A stretch of DNA of 64,000 nt from the NCBI RefSeq assembly GCF_000276805.1, contig NZ_AKXQ01000025.1, forward strand, positions 1 through 64,000. Direction: 5' to 3'. This stretch comes from Moritella dasanensis ArB 0140. Its GTDB lineage: Bacteria > Pseudomonadota > Gammaproteobacteria > Enterobacterales > Moritellaceae. Numbering within the stretch: the stretch's first letter is position 1; every line of letters begins with the position of its first letter. Shown here piece by piece: positions 1 to 9,995 of the stretch. A program made the position numbers and the translations under genes. A model generated the notes under the pieces. It was not told the DNA's origin. It saw nothing but the letters and a program-made list of their open reading frames with translations, and did not search any database.

Positions 1-120
1 TTAATTTAATGTTCACAATTGCATTGATATAATATTTGGTCATTATATCTCTGCAAGTGCTCACACAGATTGCTTGAATAAATTGTTAAAGAGCATACTG
101 AGCGGCTGTTGCCGTGTCAG
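1..120 (-). other. rRNA operon leader (5' part of an rrn transcript; 16S lies outside)
   Basis: Read on the minus strand, this stretch has the layout of an enterobacterial rrn leader: a start-proximal segment beginning CTGACACGG, then boxA (84-95), then AATCTGTGTGAGCACTTGC, which closely resembles the E. coli segment between boxA and 16S. The 16S gene itself would begin beyond the left edge. The motif matches are seen; identification as an rrn leader rests on known E. coli leaders. No coding sequence is present. Confidence 0.85.
84..95 (-). promoter_or_regulatory. rrn boxA antitermination site
   Basis: The minus strand reads TGCTCTTTAACA, the boxA element that recruits NusB/NusE (S10) and associated factors so that rRNA transcription resists Rho. 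It lies about 35 nt downstream of the -10 box of the promoter at 129-156 and just ahead of the conserved AATCTGTGTG segment, as in E. coli rrn leaders. Confidence 0.85.
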
Positions 121-128
121 TGGGAGCG

Positions 129-156
129 ATTATAGAGATCTGCGTTTTATTGGCAA
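129..156 (-). promoter_or_regulatory. rrn promoter (-35 TTGCCA, -10 TATAAT)
   Basis: On the minus strand TTGCCA (151-156) and TATAAT (129-134) are separated by 16 bp, the short spacing typical of rrn P1 promoters. The discriminator is CGCTCCCA, GC-rich as expected for stringent (ppGpp/DksA) control, and the first transcribed bases match the CACTGACACGG of E. coli rrn operons. Upstream (157-200) is an A/T-rich tract resembling an UP element. Transcription would run leftwards out of the window. Confidence 0.85.
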
Positions 157-456
157 GTGATTTTATAAATTTCATTCCATTTCCAGGATAAACCTCAAAA
201 GCAGTACACATTTCAAACAAAATAAATCAAAAACAAGCGATAGCTCATCTAACCCAGTGCTTGTGTAGGTCATCGTTAACTTATTTATCCTGATTTAAGT
301 CTTAATTATTTAATATTTATATTTTCATTTACTTATCGCATTAGAATTTACTTACCAAGGCAATTTAAACTATTATTTAATTTGTCATTATACGTGACCT
401 AATCCTCTGGTTTAGGTAAAATGCGCCCTTTTTACGGTTTTGGAGTTTGAATATAC
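157..456. other. Intergenic region between the rrn promoter and rapA
   Basis: About 300 bp, very A/T-rich, without a credible reading frame. It must contain upstream activating sequence for the leftward rrn promoter and the rightward rapA promoter. I could not assign the rapA -35/-10 with confidence; TAAAAT at 417-422 is a possible -10. The only clear signal near rapA is GGAG about 11 nt before its ATG. Confidence 0.5.
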
Positions 457-3369
457 ATGCCCTTCCAACTTGGTCAGCGCTGGATCAGCGATACGGAATC
501 AGAATTAGGATTAGGAACAATAGTTGCCATAGAAGGCAGAATGTTAACGCTATTATTTCCTGCAAGTGGTGAGAACCGTTTATATGCTCGTAACGAAGCG
601 CCGATCACGCGTGTAATCTTTAATATCGGTGATCAGGTACTCTCTCATGAAGACTGGAGCTTAACAGTTACTGAAGTAACAGAGAGCTCAGGCATTATTA
701 CTTATATCGGTACGCATCTAGATACTGGTGAAGAAGTTACATTACGTGAAACATTCTTAAATAACTTTATCAAATTTAATAAACCACAAGATCGCTTATT
801 TGCAGGCCAAATCGATCGTATGGATCGTTTTGTTTTACGCCATCAAACATTGCAACATCAATTTTCTCAACAGCAATCGGCATTAAACGGTATCCAAGGC
901 CCACGCGTGAGTTTGATCCCACATCAATTACATATAGCAACTGAAGTGGGTAAACGTCATGCGCCGCGCGTATTGCTTGCCGATGAAGTTGGTTTAGGTA
1001 AAACCATTGAAGCCGGTTTAATCATTCACCAACAGCTGACCGCTGGCCTAGCTAAACGCGTATTAATTCTGGTACCAGAAACATTACAACACCAGTGGTT
1101 AGTCGAAATGATGCGTCGTTTCAATCTACACTTCAGTATCTTCGATGAAGAGCGTTGTATCGAATCACTCGCTGAAGCTGAGAATCCATTTGAAACCGAG
1201 CAGTTGATTTTATGTAGTCTGGATTTTTTACGCAGCAAACGTCGTCGTTTCGAGCAAGCTGTCGGCGCAGATTGGGATTTATTGGTTGTTGATGAAGCTC
1301 ACCACCTTAAATGGAGTGAGACTGAACCAAGTCGTGAATATCAAGTTGTCGAGTCTCTGGCACAAAAATCACCAGGTGTATTGCTACTAACGGCAACACC
1401 AGACCAGCTTGGCCACGAAAGTCACTTTGCCCGCCTTCGTTTATTGGATCCGAACCGTTTTTATGACTACGCTGCATTTGTTGCCGAAGAAAATAGCTAT
1501 TCAGTGATTGCACAAGCAGCACAAACGTTATTAGACTCTCCGATTGTATCAGCAGAGACTGCAACGTCATTAACACAATTATTAAGTGAAGCTGATATTT
1601 CAGACAAGCTCGCGTTAATGCAGACTTCACCAGATTCTGAAGAAGCACAACAAGCTAAACACTCAATCATCAGTCAGCTACTTGATCGTCATGGTACCGG
1701 TCGTTTATTATTCCGTAATACCCGTGCTGCGATTAAAGGCTTCCCTACTCGTCAATATCAACCGATTCCATTAACGCTACCAGACCAATATAAAACGTCA
1801 TTGAAAGTAGCACAGATGATGAATGGTTCAGCAAGTTTTGCAGAAGCTGCTCGTCGAGGTCTATACCCTGAAGAGATCTTCTTACAGTTTGAAGGTAAAG
1901 ACGCATCTTGGTGTAGTTTTGACCCACGTGTTGAATGGTTACAAGGCTTCTTACTGGCGAACAAAAACGAAAAAGTATTGGTGATTGCAGCCAATGCAGA
2001 TACTGCAATGTCGATTGAAGAGTCACTGCGTGTCAACGAAGGAATTCGTGGTACTGTATTCCATGAAGGCATGTCTATTATCGAGCGAGATAAAGCAGGT
2101 GCTTACTTCGCCCAAGAAGATGCTGGTGCACAGGTCTTACTTTGTTCAGAAATTGGTTCAGAAGGTCGTAATTTCCAATTTGCGCAACACTTAGTATTAT
2201 TTGATTTACCCTTAAACCCAGATCTACTTGAGCAGCGTATTGGTCGTTTAGATCGTATTGGTCAAAAAAACGATATCAGTATCCACGTGCCTTTCTTCAC
2301 GAATACCGCACAAGATGTATTACAAAACTGGTATCACCATGGTCTTAATGCTTTTCAGCATACTTGCCCTATCGGTGGTGATATTTATGCTGAAATAAGT
2401 GACGAGTTATTAACACAACTTGCCGCAAAAGAAATCGATCTTACTGCAACAGATACGCTCATCACAGATACTCGCAGTAAATATGATGCATTGAAATTAA
2501 AAATGGAAAGTGGTCGAGATCGTTTACTGGAATTAAATTCTAATGGTTTAGGTAAATCAGACGATATTATCACTCAGTTAAAAATCAATGATGATAGTCC
2601 GACACTGCCAATTTTCGCGATACGTTTATTTGATGTCATTGGTATCAATCAAGAAGATCGCGGCGAAAACATGTTGATATTAAAACCGACCGATCAGATG
2701 TTAGTACCAAGTTTGCCACATTTATCTGAAGACGGTATTACAGTCACCTTTGATCGTGAAACCGCGTTATCTCGTGATGATGTACACTTCCTTACTTGGG
2801 AACATCCGTTAATTAGTGCATGTATTGAATTAATCATGACGTCTGATACAGGTTCCACCGCCGTATCACTATTAAAAAATCCGGCACTCCCTGCTGGCAC
2901 TATTTTATTAGAGTTACTTTATGTTGTAGAAACATCGGCACCGTCTTATTGCCAGATTAATCGTTTCTTGCCTGCTACACCTATTCGTCTATTGTTAGAT
3001 AAAAATTCGAATAATCTTGCGTTAAAGGTCGACTTTGATAGTTTCAATCGTCAGCTGAATGCGATTAATCGCCATGTAGCGACCAAGCTTGTGTCAGCAT
3101 CTCAAACGATTATCCATGATCTTATTGGTAAATCGACCAGTGTTGCTGAATCACAAAAGCAAGCGATTACCAGTGCGGCACTTGACGTAATGCAACAGAA
3201 CATGTCTGCAGAACTAGAGCGCTTACAAGCATTGCAAAAAATTAATCCAAACGTGCGTGATGAAGAACTGGCATTTGTTGAAAAACAAACCGCAGAATTA
3301 ACCACACACATTAATAATGCGCAGCTTAAATTGGATGCAGTACGCTTTATTGTTGTTACACCGAGTTAA
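457..3369 (+). CDS. rapA: RNA polymerase-associated ATP-dependent helicase RapA (HepA)
   Basis: RapA is a SWI2/SNF2-family ATPase that binds RNA polymerase and helps recycle stalled enzyme. The 970 residues match the family length (968 in E. coli). The N-terminal part before residue 110 fits the Tudor-like domains. Walker A DEVGLGKT is at about 176-183 and the DEAH box at 279-282. The C-terminal helicase lobe has the motif [11 protein letters not shown] near residue 600, and a RapA-specific C-terminal part follows. The ATG has GGAG about 11 nt upstream. The gene stands alone, ends in a strong terminator and lies close to rluA, as in E. coli. Confidence 0.97.
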   Translation: MPFQLGQRWISDTESELGLGTIVAIEGRMLTLLFPASGENRLYARNEAPITRVIFNIGDQVLSHEDWSLTVTEVTESSGIITYIGTHLDTGEEVTLRETFLNNFIKFNKPQDRLFAGQIDRMDRFVLRHQTLQHQFSQQQSALNGIQGPRVSLIPHQLHIATEVGKRHAPRVLLADEVGLGKTIEAGLIIHQQLTAGLAKRVLILVPETLQHQWLVEMMRRFNLHFSIFDEERCIESLAEAENPFETEQLILCSLDFLRSKRRRFEQAVGADWDLLVVDEAHHLKWSETEPSREYQVVESLAQKSPGVLLLTATPDQLGHESHFARLRLLDPNRFYDYAAFVAEENSYSVIAQAAQTLLDSPIVSAETATSLTQLLSEADISDKLALMQTSPDSEEAQQAKHSIISQLLDRHGTGRLLFRNTRAAIKGFPTRQYQPIPLTLPDQYKTSLKVAQMMNGSASFAEAARRGLYPEEIFLQFEGKDASWCSFDPRVEWLQGFLLANKNEKVLVIAANADTAMSIEESLRVNEGIRGTVFHEGMSIIERDKAGAYFAQEDAGAQVLLCSEIGSEGRNFQFAQHLVLFDLPLNPDLLEQRIGRLDRIGQKNDISIHVPFFTNTAQDVLQNWYHHGLNAFQHTCPIGGDIYAEISDELLTQLAAKEIDLTATDTLITDTRSKYDALKLKMESGRDRLLELNSNGLGKSDDIITQLKINDDSPTLPIFAIRLFDVIGINQEDRGENMLILKPTDQMLVPSLPHLSEDGITVTFDRETALSRDDVHFLTWEHPLISACIELIMTSDTGSTAVSLLKNPALPAGTILLELLYVVETSAPSYCQINRFLPATPIRLLLDKNSNNLALKVDFDSFNRQLNAINRHVATKLVSASQTIIHDLIGKSTSVAESQKQAITSAALDVMQQNMSAELERLQALQKINPNVRDEELAFVEKQTAELTTHINNAQLKLDAVRFIVVTPS

Positions 3370-3394
3370 CTAAAATCACGTAATAATAACCAGC

Positions 3395-3436
3395 AATAAA
3401 GGGGTTAATTTCGATTAACCCCTTTATTATTTTTTA
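3395..3436 (+). terminator. Rho-independent terminator of rapA
   Basis: A perfect 15-bp stem (3395-3409 with 3414-3428) is capped by a TTCG tetraloop and followed by TATTTTTT. It lies 25 bp after the rapA stop codon and separates rapA from rluA. It is one of the strongest intrinsic terminators in the window. Confidence 0.95.
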
Positions 3437-3514
3437 TTCTTTATTCTTTATTCTTTTTAATTCGCGATAATTTAGCGCTTATTTTTTACATTTTTCACTA
3501 TATGAATACATCCT

Positions 3515-4204
3515 ATGCCCGATTTTATTTATGCTCCACCACAACACCCGCGCTTAGATATCATCTATCAAGATGAGGCCATCATTGTCTTAAATAAACC
3601 CAGTGGATTACTGAGCGTTCCAGGGCGACTACCCGAACATAACGACAGTATTGCAAGCCGTGTACAAATGCTGTTTCCTGACGCAAGAATCGTGCACCGC
3701 TTGGATATGTGTACCTCAGGGGTGATCTTAATGGCATTGACTAAAGCTGCGCAAAGTCATATCAGCAGACAATTTCAGCAACGCTCAACCGCAAAATACT
3801 ACTATGCGCGTTTAGAAGGTATTCCGACTGCAAAATCTGGCAGCATTGATTTACCGTTACGTTGTGACTGGCCTAATAGACCAAGGCAAATGATTGATTT
3901 TATCGACGGTAAACCTGCGTTGACGCATTGGCAAATAATTGCAGAACAATTAGCAAGCGACGATAACGCCCAACAAGCTAGTGCAACGGTGTTACTTAAA
4001 CCTGTGACAGGCCGCTCGCATCAACTGCGTCTGCATATGTTAGCATTGGGTACGCCAATATTAGGTGATGAATTATATGCATCTAAGCAAGGCATGGCTG
4101 ACGCGGCACATTTACAACTGCATGCAGCGATGTTAGAAATTGAGCATCCTTTATCGTCAGAAAAAATAACATTTAAAGCAACACCACCATTTTCAATCGA
4201 TTAA
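3515..4204 (+). CDS. rluA: Dual-specificity 23S rRNA/tRNA pseudouridine synthase RluA
   Basis: RluA isomerises U746 of 23S rRNA and U32 of several tRNAs to pseudouridine. The protein is 229 residues, close to E. coli RluA. The catalytic motif HRLDMCTSG places the nucleophilic aspartate at residue 64, the same position as in E. coli. It has no S4 domain, which separates it from RluC/RluD. The later motif GRSHQLRLH is the family signature that packs on the active site. The DUF3530 gene starts 27 bp after the stop, so the two may be cotranscribed. Confidence 0.95.
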   Translation: MPDFIYAPPQHPRLDIIYQDEAIIVLNKPSGLLSVPGRLPEHNDSIASRVQMLFPDARIVHRLDMCTSGVILMALTKAAQSHISRQFQQRSTAKYYYARLEGIPTAKSGSIDLPLRCDWPNRPRQMIDFIDGKPALTHWQIIAEQLASDDNAQQASATVLLKPVTGRSHQLRLHMLALGTPILGDELYASKQGMADAAHLQLHAAMLEIEHPLSSEKITFKATPPFSID

Positions 4205-4231
4205 TGACAACTATTATATTAGGTATATTCA

Positions 4232-5032
4232 ATGTTTAAAGCTTTGGTACTATTACTGTTATCAATATTATCACTGCCGTTAAGTGCAGCGATTGATAAA
4301 AACAAAGCTAAAGACAATAGACCAGAAGTCGCCTTTCCTATCTCTCAACAACGCATATTTGATCAAGACCTAACCAAGTATAACGATGTCAATGAAGTCG
4401 CCTGGCTAGGAGATAAAGATAACCGATTTCTGACTTTATGGCGTGAACAAACGACGGCAAAGGTTATCGGCACAAGTTGGATATTTGCTGATACTTATAC
4501 CTCTGCGAATAACCCTAATATTATCCAAACGCTGCGCTATCAACTCACTGATAAAGGCTTCCACACCTACTCTATATCACCATTAAGCCAAACATTAAAT
4601 TCAACTAGCGCAGAGCAACGTTTACAAGCACAATTAGGTGTTTTACAGGAAAAAATAGTCAGTCAGGATGGTAAGCGCCTACTTATCTTGCAAGGTGCTA
4701 ATTGCGATGCAATGATAAACGTATTAAGTAACAATACTGAAATTTATGTGGATGCGATTGTATTGCTCAGTGCACGCAGTGCAACACCCGAATTAGCCTC
4801 ACAATTAAGTAGTCAACTGCAGCCACTCAAAGTACCAATATTAGATTTGTATGCGCAAACAGATAACCTCGTGATTATTGAACAAGCAAAAATAAGGCAC
4901 ACGGCGGCAAAGCGCGCTAACAAGGTCAATTATCGACAAATAGAAGTGATAGGATTGCAGGGACAAGTAGAAACTCAAATAGCAACCAGCCAAGTAATTT
5001 ATGGCTGGTTGGTCACACTCGATTGGTATTAA
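4232..5032 (+). CDS. DUF3530 family exported protein, alpha/beta-hydrolase-like
   Basis: The 266-residue protein starts with a clear signal peptide (hydrophobic residues 4-19, ending LSAA), so it is probably periplasmic. The body resembles DUF3530 proteins found in Shewanella and Pseudomonas relatives, which are thought to adopt an alpha/beta-hydrolase fold. The usual nucleophile elbow is replaced by LQGANCDAM near residue 154, so enzyme activity is doubtful. Substrate and function are unknown. It follows rluA by 27 bp, and its stop codon overlaps the stop of the convergent djlA in the sequence TTAA. Family call from memory of the motif pattern. Confidence 0.7.
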   Translation: MFKALVLLLLSILSLPLSAAIDKNKAKDNRPEVAFPISQQRIFDQDLTKYNDVNEVAWLGDKDNRFLTLWREQTTAKVIGTSWIFADTYTSANNPNIIQTLRYQLTDKGFHTYSISPLSQTLNSTSAEQRLQAQLGVLQEKIVSQDGKRLLILQGANCDAMINVLSNNTEIYVDAIVLLSARSATPELASQLSSQLQPLKVPILDLYAQTDNLVIIEQAKIRHTAAKRANKVNYRQIEVIGLQGQVETQIATSQVIYGWLVTLDWY

Positions 5033-5820
5033 CGCATTTTTCGTGATTCTTTTACTACGTCATAAGCACCTTGAATATCTTGGGCTTTCTCTGTAGCAAT
5101 AATCATCATCTCTTCTGGTAAACCTTTTGAAACTAATTTATCAGGATGATGTTCATTCATTAATTTACGATAAGCGCGTTTAATGGTTTTATCGTCGGCG
5201 TCGGCACTCACACCTAACTGTTGATAAGCATTAACTAAAGCTTCTTCATGACTGACTTTACTACCATGGCGGTGAGAACGTATCTCAGCTTCCATCATCT
5301 GCAGTAAGTTATCCATGTCCTGAGCCGTAACACCTAAGATAGCGCCAATACGATGTAGAATATCGCGTTCAGCTGCCGACAATTCATGATCAGCAAACGC
5401 GGCTTGAATTTGTATTTCAAGAAACATTTTCACCAAATCACGACGTAACACACTCACACGGCGAAAATCACGTACAGTTTGCTCTAACGGAAAGTCAGGC
5501 GCTTTACCTTGGCTAAATGAGGCTTGCGCTGCACGACGAGTTTCACCCGTCAATTTCATTCGATCCATTAATTGCGTCGCCACATGAATATCCACGTCGG
5601 TCACATGACCGTCCGCTTTAGCCATATGCCCCATCACCGAAAATGACGTGTGCAAAAATATTTCCTGACGTTTATGTGCCGCAGGTCGAGTATCAATACC
5701 GAGTCGAGGACCAAATCGGCGCTTTAGTATCGAGCCAACCCAAACCATAGAGATCGCGCCAAAAAATCCACCAAACTTCATACCGATGGCAAACAATAAA
5801 ATGTAAAACAACATATTCAT
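5029..5820 (-). CDS. djlA: Co-chaperone DjlA, membrane-anchored J-domain protein
   Basis: DjlA is an inner-membrane DnaJ-like protein that stimulates DnaK. An N-terminal transmembrane segment (about residues 3-25, with glycines as in the dimerising DjlA helix) is followed by a TerB-like helical domain (about 50-160). A C-terminal J domain carries the HPD motif near residue 224. The longest frame begins at a TTG at 5835; the ATG at 5820 gives MNMLFYILLF, the usual DjlA start, and 263 residues, so I chose it. It is divergent from lptD, as in E. coli. Confidence 0.94.
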   Translation of the reverse strand: MNMLFYILLFAIGMKFGGFFGAISMVWVGSILKRRFGPRLGIDTRPAAHKRQEIFLHTSFSVMGHMAKADGHVTDVDIHVATQLMDRMKLTGETRRAAQASFSQGKAPDFPLEQTVRDFRRVSVLRRDLVKMFLEIQIQAAFADHELSAAERDILHRIGAILGVTAQDMDNLLQMMEAEIRSHRHGSKVSHEEALVNAYQQLGVSADADDKTIKRAYRKLMNEHHPDKLVSKGLPEEMMIIATEKAQDIQGAYDVVKESRKMR

Positions 5821-5946
5821 AAAGGTAACTACCAAGCAAAAATGACATATATTTATATAAGAATTGTATTATGGCTGTTTAAAATGTAACAAATCAATCA
5901 ATCTCATGATCTTTTTGCAGGTTTACGGGATAAAAGTAGTCATTAA

Positions 5947-8409
5947 ATGGTCTATCACTGCAATATGGATTATTATATTCAACTATTTTTAATTTTAATG
6001 AAATTATCGATGACAAAATGGATTGTTAAAATGCGCCTTTTCACAATATTCTCCACACTTAGCGGTGTCGTATTCTCAGCTAGCGCAGCCACCATTGTTA
6101 CCAGTGCAGATGGGTCTTCAACTATCGTAGATGACGCGACAGCCTTGCAAGAACAGAATCAATTATCATTATTTAAACAATGTTTCCCTTATGTACCGCC
6201 TATAAAGCCGCCTATTGAAGACTCAAAAGCAGCTAACGAAATACAGCTATTATCAAACGATGCCAAGGTTATTCAAGGTAATAAGGCTATTTTTAATGGT
6301 GATGTTAATTTTACCCAAGGTAATAGAATATTATCGGCAGATGAGGTGATTTTGTACCAACTCACTAATATTCTCACCGCAGAAGGTAACGTAATATTAG
6401 AAGACAGCGGATCGACAGTTAAAGGACGGACATTAAAAGCGAATTTAGATACCAAAGACGCAGAACTATCACAAGTAAACTACCTGCTGCATGGGCAAGC
6501 AGCTAATGGCGAAGCTAAAAAAGTCTATATTACCAATAACGGCGACAACATTTTAATGCAACGCTCAACGTACAGCGAGTGTCCATTAGGCGACAATAGT
6601 TGGGTATTGCGCGCATCATCGATCAATGTTGATAATGTAGAAGAATCCGCCGAGGCTTATAATGCAACGTTATACTTTAAAGACGTGCCTATTTTCTATA
6701 TGCCATATTTTACATATCCAACAACAGATAAACGTAAAACAGGGTTATTATTCCCCTCATTTGAAAATTCATTAGAAAATGGGATGACGTTCTCTCAGCC
6801 TATCTATTGGAATATCGCACCAAACTATGACATGGAAATCATTCCAACTTACATGTCTAAACGTGGTGTACAGCTTACCACTAAATCCCGTTATTTAATT
6901 GATGGACAAAACGGTAAGCTCAATGTTGAATACCTAGCTAATGATAAAAAAACCAAGACTGACCGTAGCCTTTTCCATTGGAGTCACAACGGTAACTTTA
7001 ATGACAATTTAAACTTCAACGCTAGCTATACCCAAGTCAGTGATAACGACTATTTTTCCGATCTGAATGCATCAGCAGGCTCTCGAGATAGCAATACACT
7101 ACTACGTACAGCAGCATTGACTTATAATACTAATATGACGTCATCACAATTTGAAGTACGTGATTTTCAAATTCTAACTGATTCGACAACATCAACACCG
7201 CATAAAGTATTACCTAAAATATCTTTTACTGGCTATAAACAGTTTGAGAATAGCGTAATTGAGCTATCTTCTTACAATGAAATAACTAATTTTTCTCATT
7301 CTGATAGCAATATGTACAGCGGTATTAGAACCCATATAGAGCCTTCTATTAGCTTTCCTTACCAGCGCCCTGCCGGTTTTGCGGTTGCCGAATTTAAATT
7401 ACCGATGACTTATTACAGTCAATCATTCAATGAATCTGATAATAGAAATTTTTCGAACGGTTATACAGGAGAACTAGAAGAACAAGTTGTTCGTATTATA
7501 CCAACCGCAAGATTACACGCAGGTTTAAACTTTGAACGTCCAACATCGTGGTTTGGGCACTCAATAACACAAACGCTTGAACCACAAGTACAATATTTAT
7601 ATATCCCTTATAAAAACCAAGATAATATTGGTATTTACGATTCCTCGACTATTCAGCAAGATTTCTTAGGTTTATACCGTGACCGTATTTACAGTGGTTT
7701 AGACCGTATTGCTGATGCCAATCAATTCACCGTCGGTTTAACAAGCCGGGTATTTGATGAAATGGGCAGTGAACGTTTCCGTTTTGCATTGGGCCAAATC
7801 GTATATTTTGGTGACAGCAGAGTTGGTATTGCACCAGAAACCGATACCACGTTAGACAATTCCGAGGTGACGACATCAAGTATCGTCATGGAAACCGATG
7901 TTAAGATAAGTCATAATTTATTCATCAATAATAGTATTGAATATGCCATCCAAGATGATCTAATACGTCGTGCCGATGCCGCTATCGAATATCGCTTTGA
8001 TGGTGGCCAAAAAGTACAATTGAACTATCGCTATGTTGAAAATACGGCATCTATACTAGAAGATGAAAATAGCAGCGTTAATTCTAGAATTAATCAAATA
8101 GGTTCAAAATTTGTATTGCCAATTAATAGCCAGTGGGACTTCGGCGCCAGTTATTATTACGATGTTGAAAATGAAATAACCCAAGATGCATTCGCTGGGA
8201 TTAAATATGAAGATTGCTGCTGGGCAATTCGTCTTGATTATGGCTATCGTCTGAAAAACCATAATATTAATACAGGAGTAACAGAATTTGATCGTGGTCC
8301 TACCTTGATGTTTGAACTCAAAGGTCTGGGTGGTATTGGCACTGATATGAATAATATTGGTACTTCAAGTCTATTTACCTACGGTGAACCCTTCCAACTC
8401 CGAGAATAA
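5947..8409 (+). CDS. lptD: LPS-assembly outer-membrane protein LptD
   Basis: LptD forms, with LptE, the outer-membrane translocon that inserts lipopolysaccharide. The N-terminal LptA-like jellyroll domain (about residues 95-220) is followed by a 26-strand type beta barrel. The four cysteines of LptD are present (C79, C212, C757 and C758 counted from this ATG), matching the disulfide-pair pattern of E. coli. The start is uncertain: ATG codons at 5947, 5998, 6010 and 6031 are in frame and none has a strong ribosome site. The one at 6031 begins the best signal peptide (MRLFTIFSTLSG, ending SASAA), giving 792 residues. Confidence 0.95.
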   Translation: MVYHCNMDYYIQLFLILMKLSMTKWIVKMRLFTIFSTLSGVVFSASAATIVTSADGSSTIVDDATALQEQNQLSLFKQCFPYVPPIKPPIEDSKAANEIQLLSNDAKVIQGNKAIFNGDVNFTQGNRILSADEVILYQLTNILTAEGNVILEDSGSTVKGRTLKANLDTKDAELSQVNYLLHGQAANGEAKKVYITNNGDNILMQRSTYSECPLGDNSWVLRASSINVDNVEESAEAYNATLYFKDVPIFYMPYFTYPTTDKRKTGLLFPSFENSLENGMTFSQPIYWNIAPNYDMEIIPTYMSKRGVQLTTKSRYLIDGQNGKLNVEYLANDKKTKTDRSLFHWSHNGNFNDNLNFNASYTQVSDNDYFSDLNASAGSRDSNTLLRTAALTYNTNMTSSQFEVRDFQILTDSTTSTPHKVLPKISFTGYKQFENSVIELSSYNEITNFSHSDSNMYSGIRTHIEPSISFPYQRPAGFAVAEFKLPMTYYSQSFNESDNRNFSNGYTGELEEQVVRIIPTARLHAGLNFERPTSWFGHSITQTLEPQVQYLYIPYKNQDNIGIYDSSTIQQDFLGLYRDRIYSGLDRIADANQFTVGLTSRVFDEMGSERFRFALGQIVYFGDSRVGIAPETDTTLDNSEVTTSSIVMETDVKISHNLFINNSIEYAIQDDLIRRADAAIEYRFDGGQKVQLNYRYVENTASILEDENSSVNSRINQIGSKFVLPINSQWDFGASYYYDVENEITQDAFAGIKYEDCCWAIRLDYGYRLKNHNINTGVTEFDRGPTLMFELKGLGGIGTDMNNIGTSSLFTYGEPFQLRE

Positions 8410-8464
8410 ACTTTCTTTATAATTAGATTTATAATTAAATTTATTCATAACTTGGAATATTATA

Positions 8465-8525
8465 GCGGCTGTACATTATTATTTAACACAGCCGCGAATA
8501 GCCAAACAAGGATTTAGCGGCTGTG
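8465..8525 (+). promoter_or_regulatory. Mutually exclusive hairpins between lptD and surA
   Basis: GCGGCTGT occurs at 8465-8472 and again at 8517-8524. Between them ACAGCCGC (8488-8495) can pair with either copy (8 bp on the left; 9 bp on the right using 8487-8495 and 8517-8525). The RNA could therefore switch between two folds. Neither is followed by a clean U-run. Function is unknown. The complementarity is seen; a regulatory role is inference. Confidence 0.4.
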
Positions 8526-8684
8526 ATGATTGCATTGAAAGTCTGACAAGGTATACTTCCGCTTACTTTTTCACCTCGGTTTTCAGTAAACTAGACAATT
8601 CTCATCTTTCCCGTGGTAAAAAATTGATAATTTTCAGCCTACTGCTGTCTCAGTCATAGTCGAAATTGAATAGGAATTCATAAA

Positions 8685-9983
8685 GTGATTAAAAAAATGC
8701 TTAAGACTCTGTTATCTGGAGTAATAATTGTAACTAGTTTACAAGCGCAGGCCGAGCTAACCAAGCTTGACGAAGTGATTGCCATAGTAAATGAAGACGT
8801 CATTTTAGCCAGTGATGTAAACACGTTAACTATCTCAGTAAAAGCCCGAGCAACTAAGGCTGGTCAGACATTACCATCGCAAGCGGTACTCACTCAGCAA
8901 GCGTTAGATAAACTGATCATAGATAGTTTACAACTGCAAATGGCGAAAAAGATGGGCATGCGTATTAGTAATGCTCAGCTTGAAGATACCTTGAATAATA
9001 TTGCTAAAGGTAATGACCAAACTGTAGAACAACTACGCCAAAGTGTCGTTGCAGATGGTGGGGATTTTAGCGCCTATAAAGAAGAGGTTCGCACCCAACT
9101 ATTAACCAACGAAGTACAGCGTATGCAAATGCGTCGTCGTATTACCATTTCCGATCAAGACGTTGATAACCTACTCGCCATTATTAATGAGCAAGGCCAA
9201 AAAAACCTGCAATATCGTGTTAACCATATCATGCTGCGAGTCCCTAACGAGGCTGATAACGCCACGATGGAAACACTACAAGCTAAAATTGCTGATATAA
9301 AAGAAAAGCTTAATGCCGGTGAATCATTCTCCAGTCTTGCATTAGCCCTCTCAGCAGGTCCAAAAGCGCTCGATGGCGGTGATTGGGGTTGGATGAATAT
9401 CAATGAAATGCCAACATTATTCTCAGAAGCCGTAACGAATGCTAAAAAAGGCGACATCATAGGTCCTATCCGCAGTGGCGCTGGTTTACATATTATTAAA
9501 GTTACCGATATGCGTGGTGTAGAAACAGTACTGACCAAAGAAGTGAATGCACGCCATATTTTGATTAAGCCATCCGTTATCTTAAGTGATGAAAAAGCGA
9601 AATCACTACTCAATGAATACTTAGCACGTATTAAGTCAGGCGACGCAGAGTTTGCCGATCTTGCTAAAGCCTATTCAGATGATACTGGTTCAGCCGTTAA
9701 AGGTGGAGAGCTTGGTTGGGCAGACCCAAGTATTTATGTCCCCGCATTTAAGCTCGCACTGCAAGATTTGAAGAAAGGCGAAATTAGCCCGACATTTCGT
9801 TCTAGCCATGGCTGGCACATAGTGCAACTAATTGATAGACGTACACAAGATACGACAGATAAAGCTAATCGCCAAAAAGCATGGCAATTGTTGTATAATC
9901 GTCGTGCAGCCGAAGAAAGCCAAGCTTGGTTAAATGAATTAAAACAAGAAGCTTATATTCGTATTTTAGATAATGAATCGTAA
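8685..9983 (+). CDS. surA: Periplasmic chaperone and peptidyl-prolyl isomerase SurA
   Basis: SurA escorts unfolded outer-membrane proteins to the BAM complex. The 432 residues comprise a signal peptide (hydrophobic run to about residue 23, LQAQA), an N-terminal chaperone domain with the conserved IVNEDVILASDV stretch, and two parvulin domains (about 175-275 and 285-390), each with the conserved DGGDWGW or KGGELGW segment. It starts at GTG, with AGGAA about 9 nt upstream. It leads the pdxA-rsmA-apaG-apaH run and follows lptD, as in E. coli. Confidence 0.96.
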   Translation: MIKKMLKTLLSGVIIVTSLQAQAELTKLDEVIAIVNEDVILASDVNTLTISVKARATKAGQTLPSQAVLTQQALDKLIIDSLQLQMAKKMGMRISNAQLEDTLNNIAKGNDQTVEQLRQSVVADGGDFSAYKEEVRTQLLTNEVQRMQMRRRITISDQDVDNLLAIINEQGQKNLQYRVNHIMLRVPNEADNATMETLQAKIADIKEKLNAGESFSSLALALSAGPKALDGGDWGWMNINEMPTLFSEAVTNAKKGDIIGPIRSGAGLHIIKVTDMRGVETVLTKEVNARHILIKPSVILSDEKAKSLLNEYLARIKSGDAEFADLAKAYSDDTGSAVKGGELGWADPSIYVPAFKLALQDLKKGEISPTFRSSHGWHIVQLIDRRTQDTTDKANRQKAWQLLYNRRAAEESQAWLNELKQEAYIRILDNES

Positions 9984-9995
9984 ACAGGTGAAAAT

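Noticed and set aside
157-456. A gene in the A/T-rich region upstream of rapA
   Set aside because: No frame of useful length with start and ribosome site in either direction.
5821-5835. TTG start for djlA giving five extra residues
   Set aside because: The ATG at 5820 gives the normal DjlA N-terminus.
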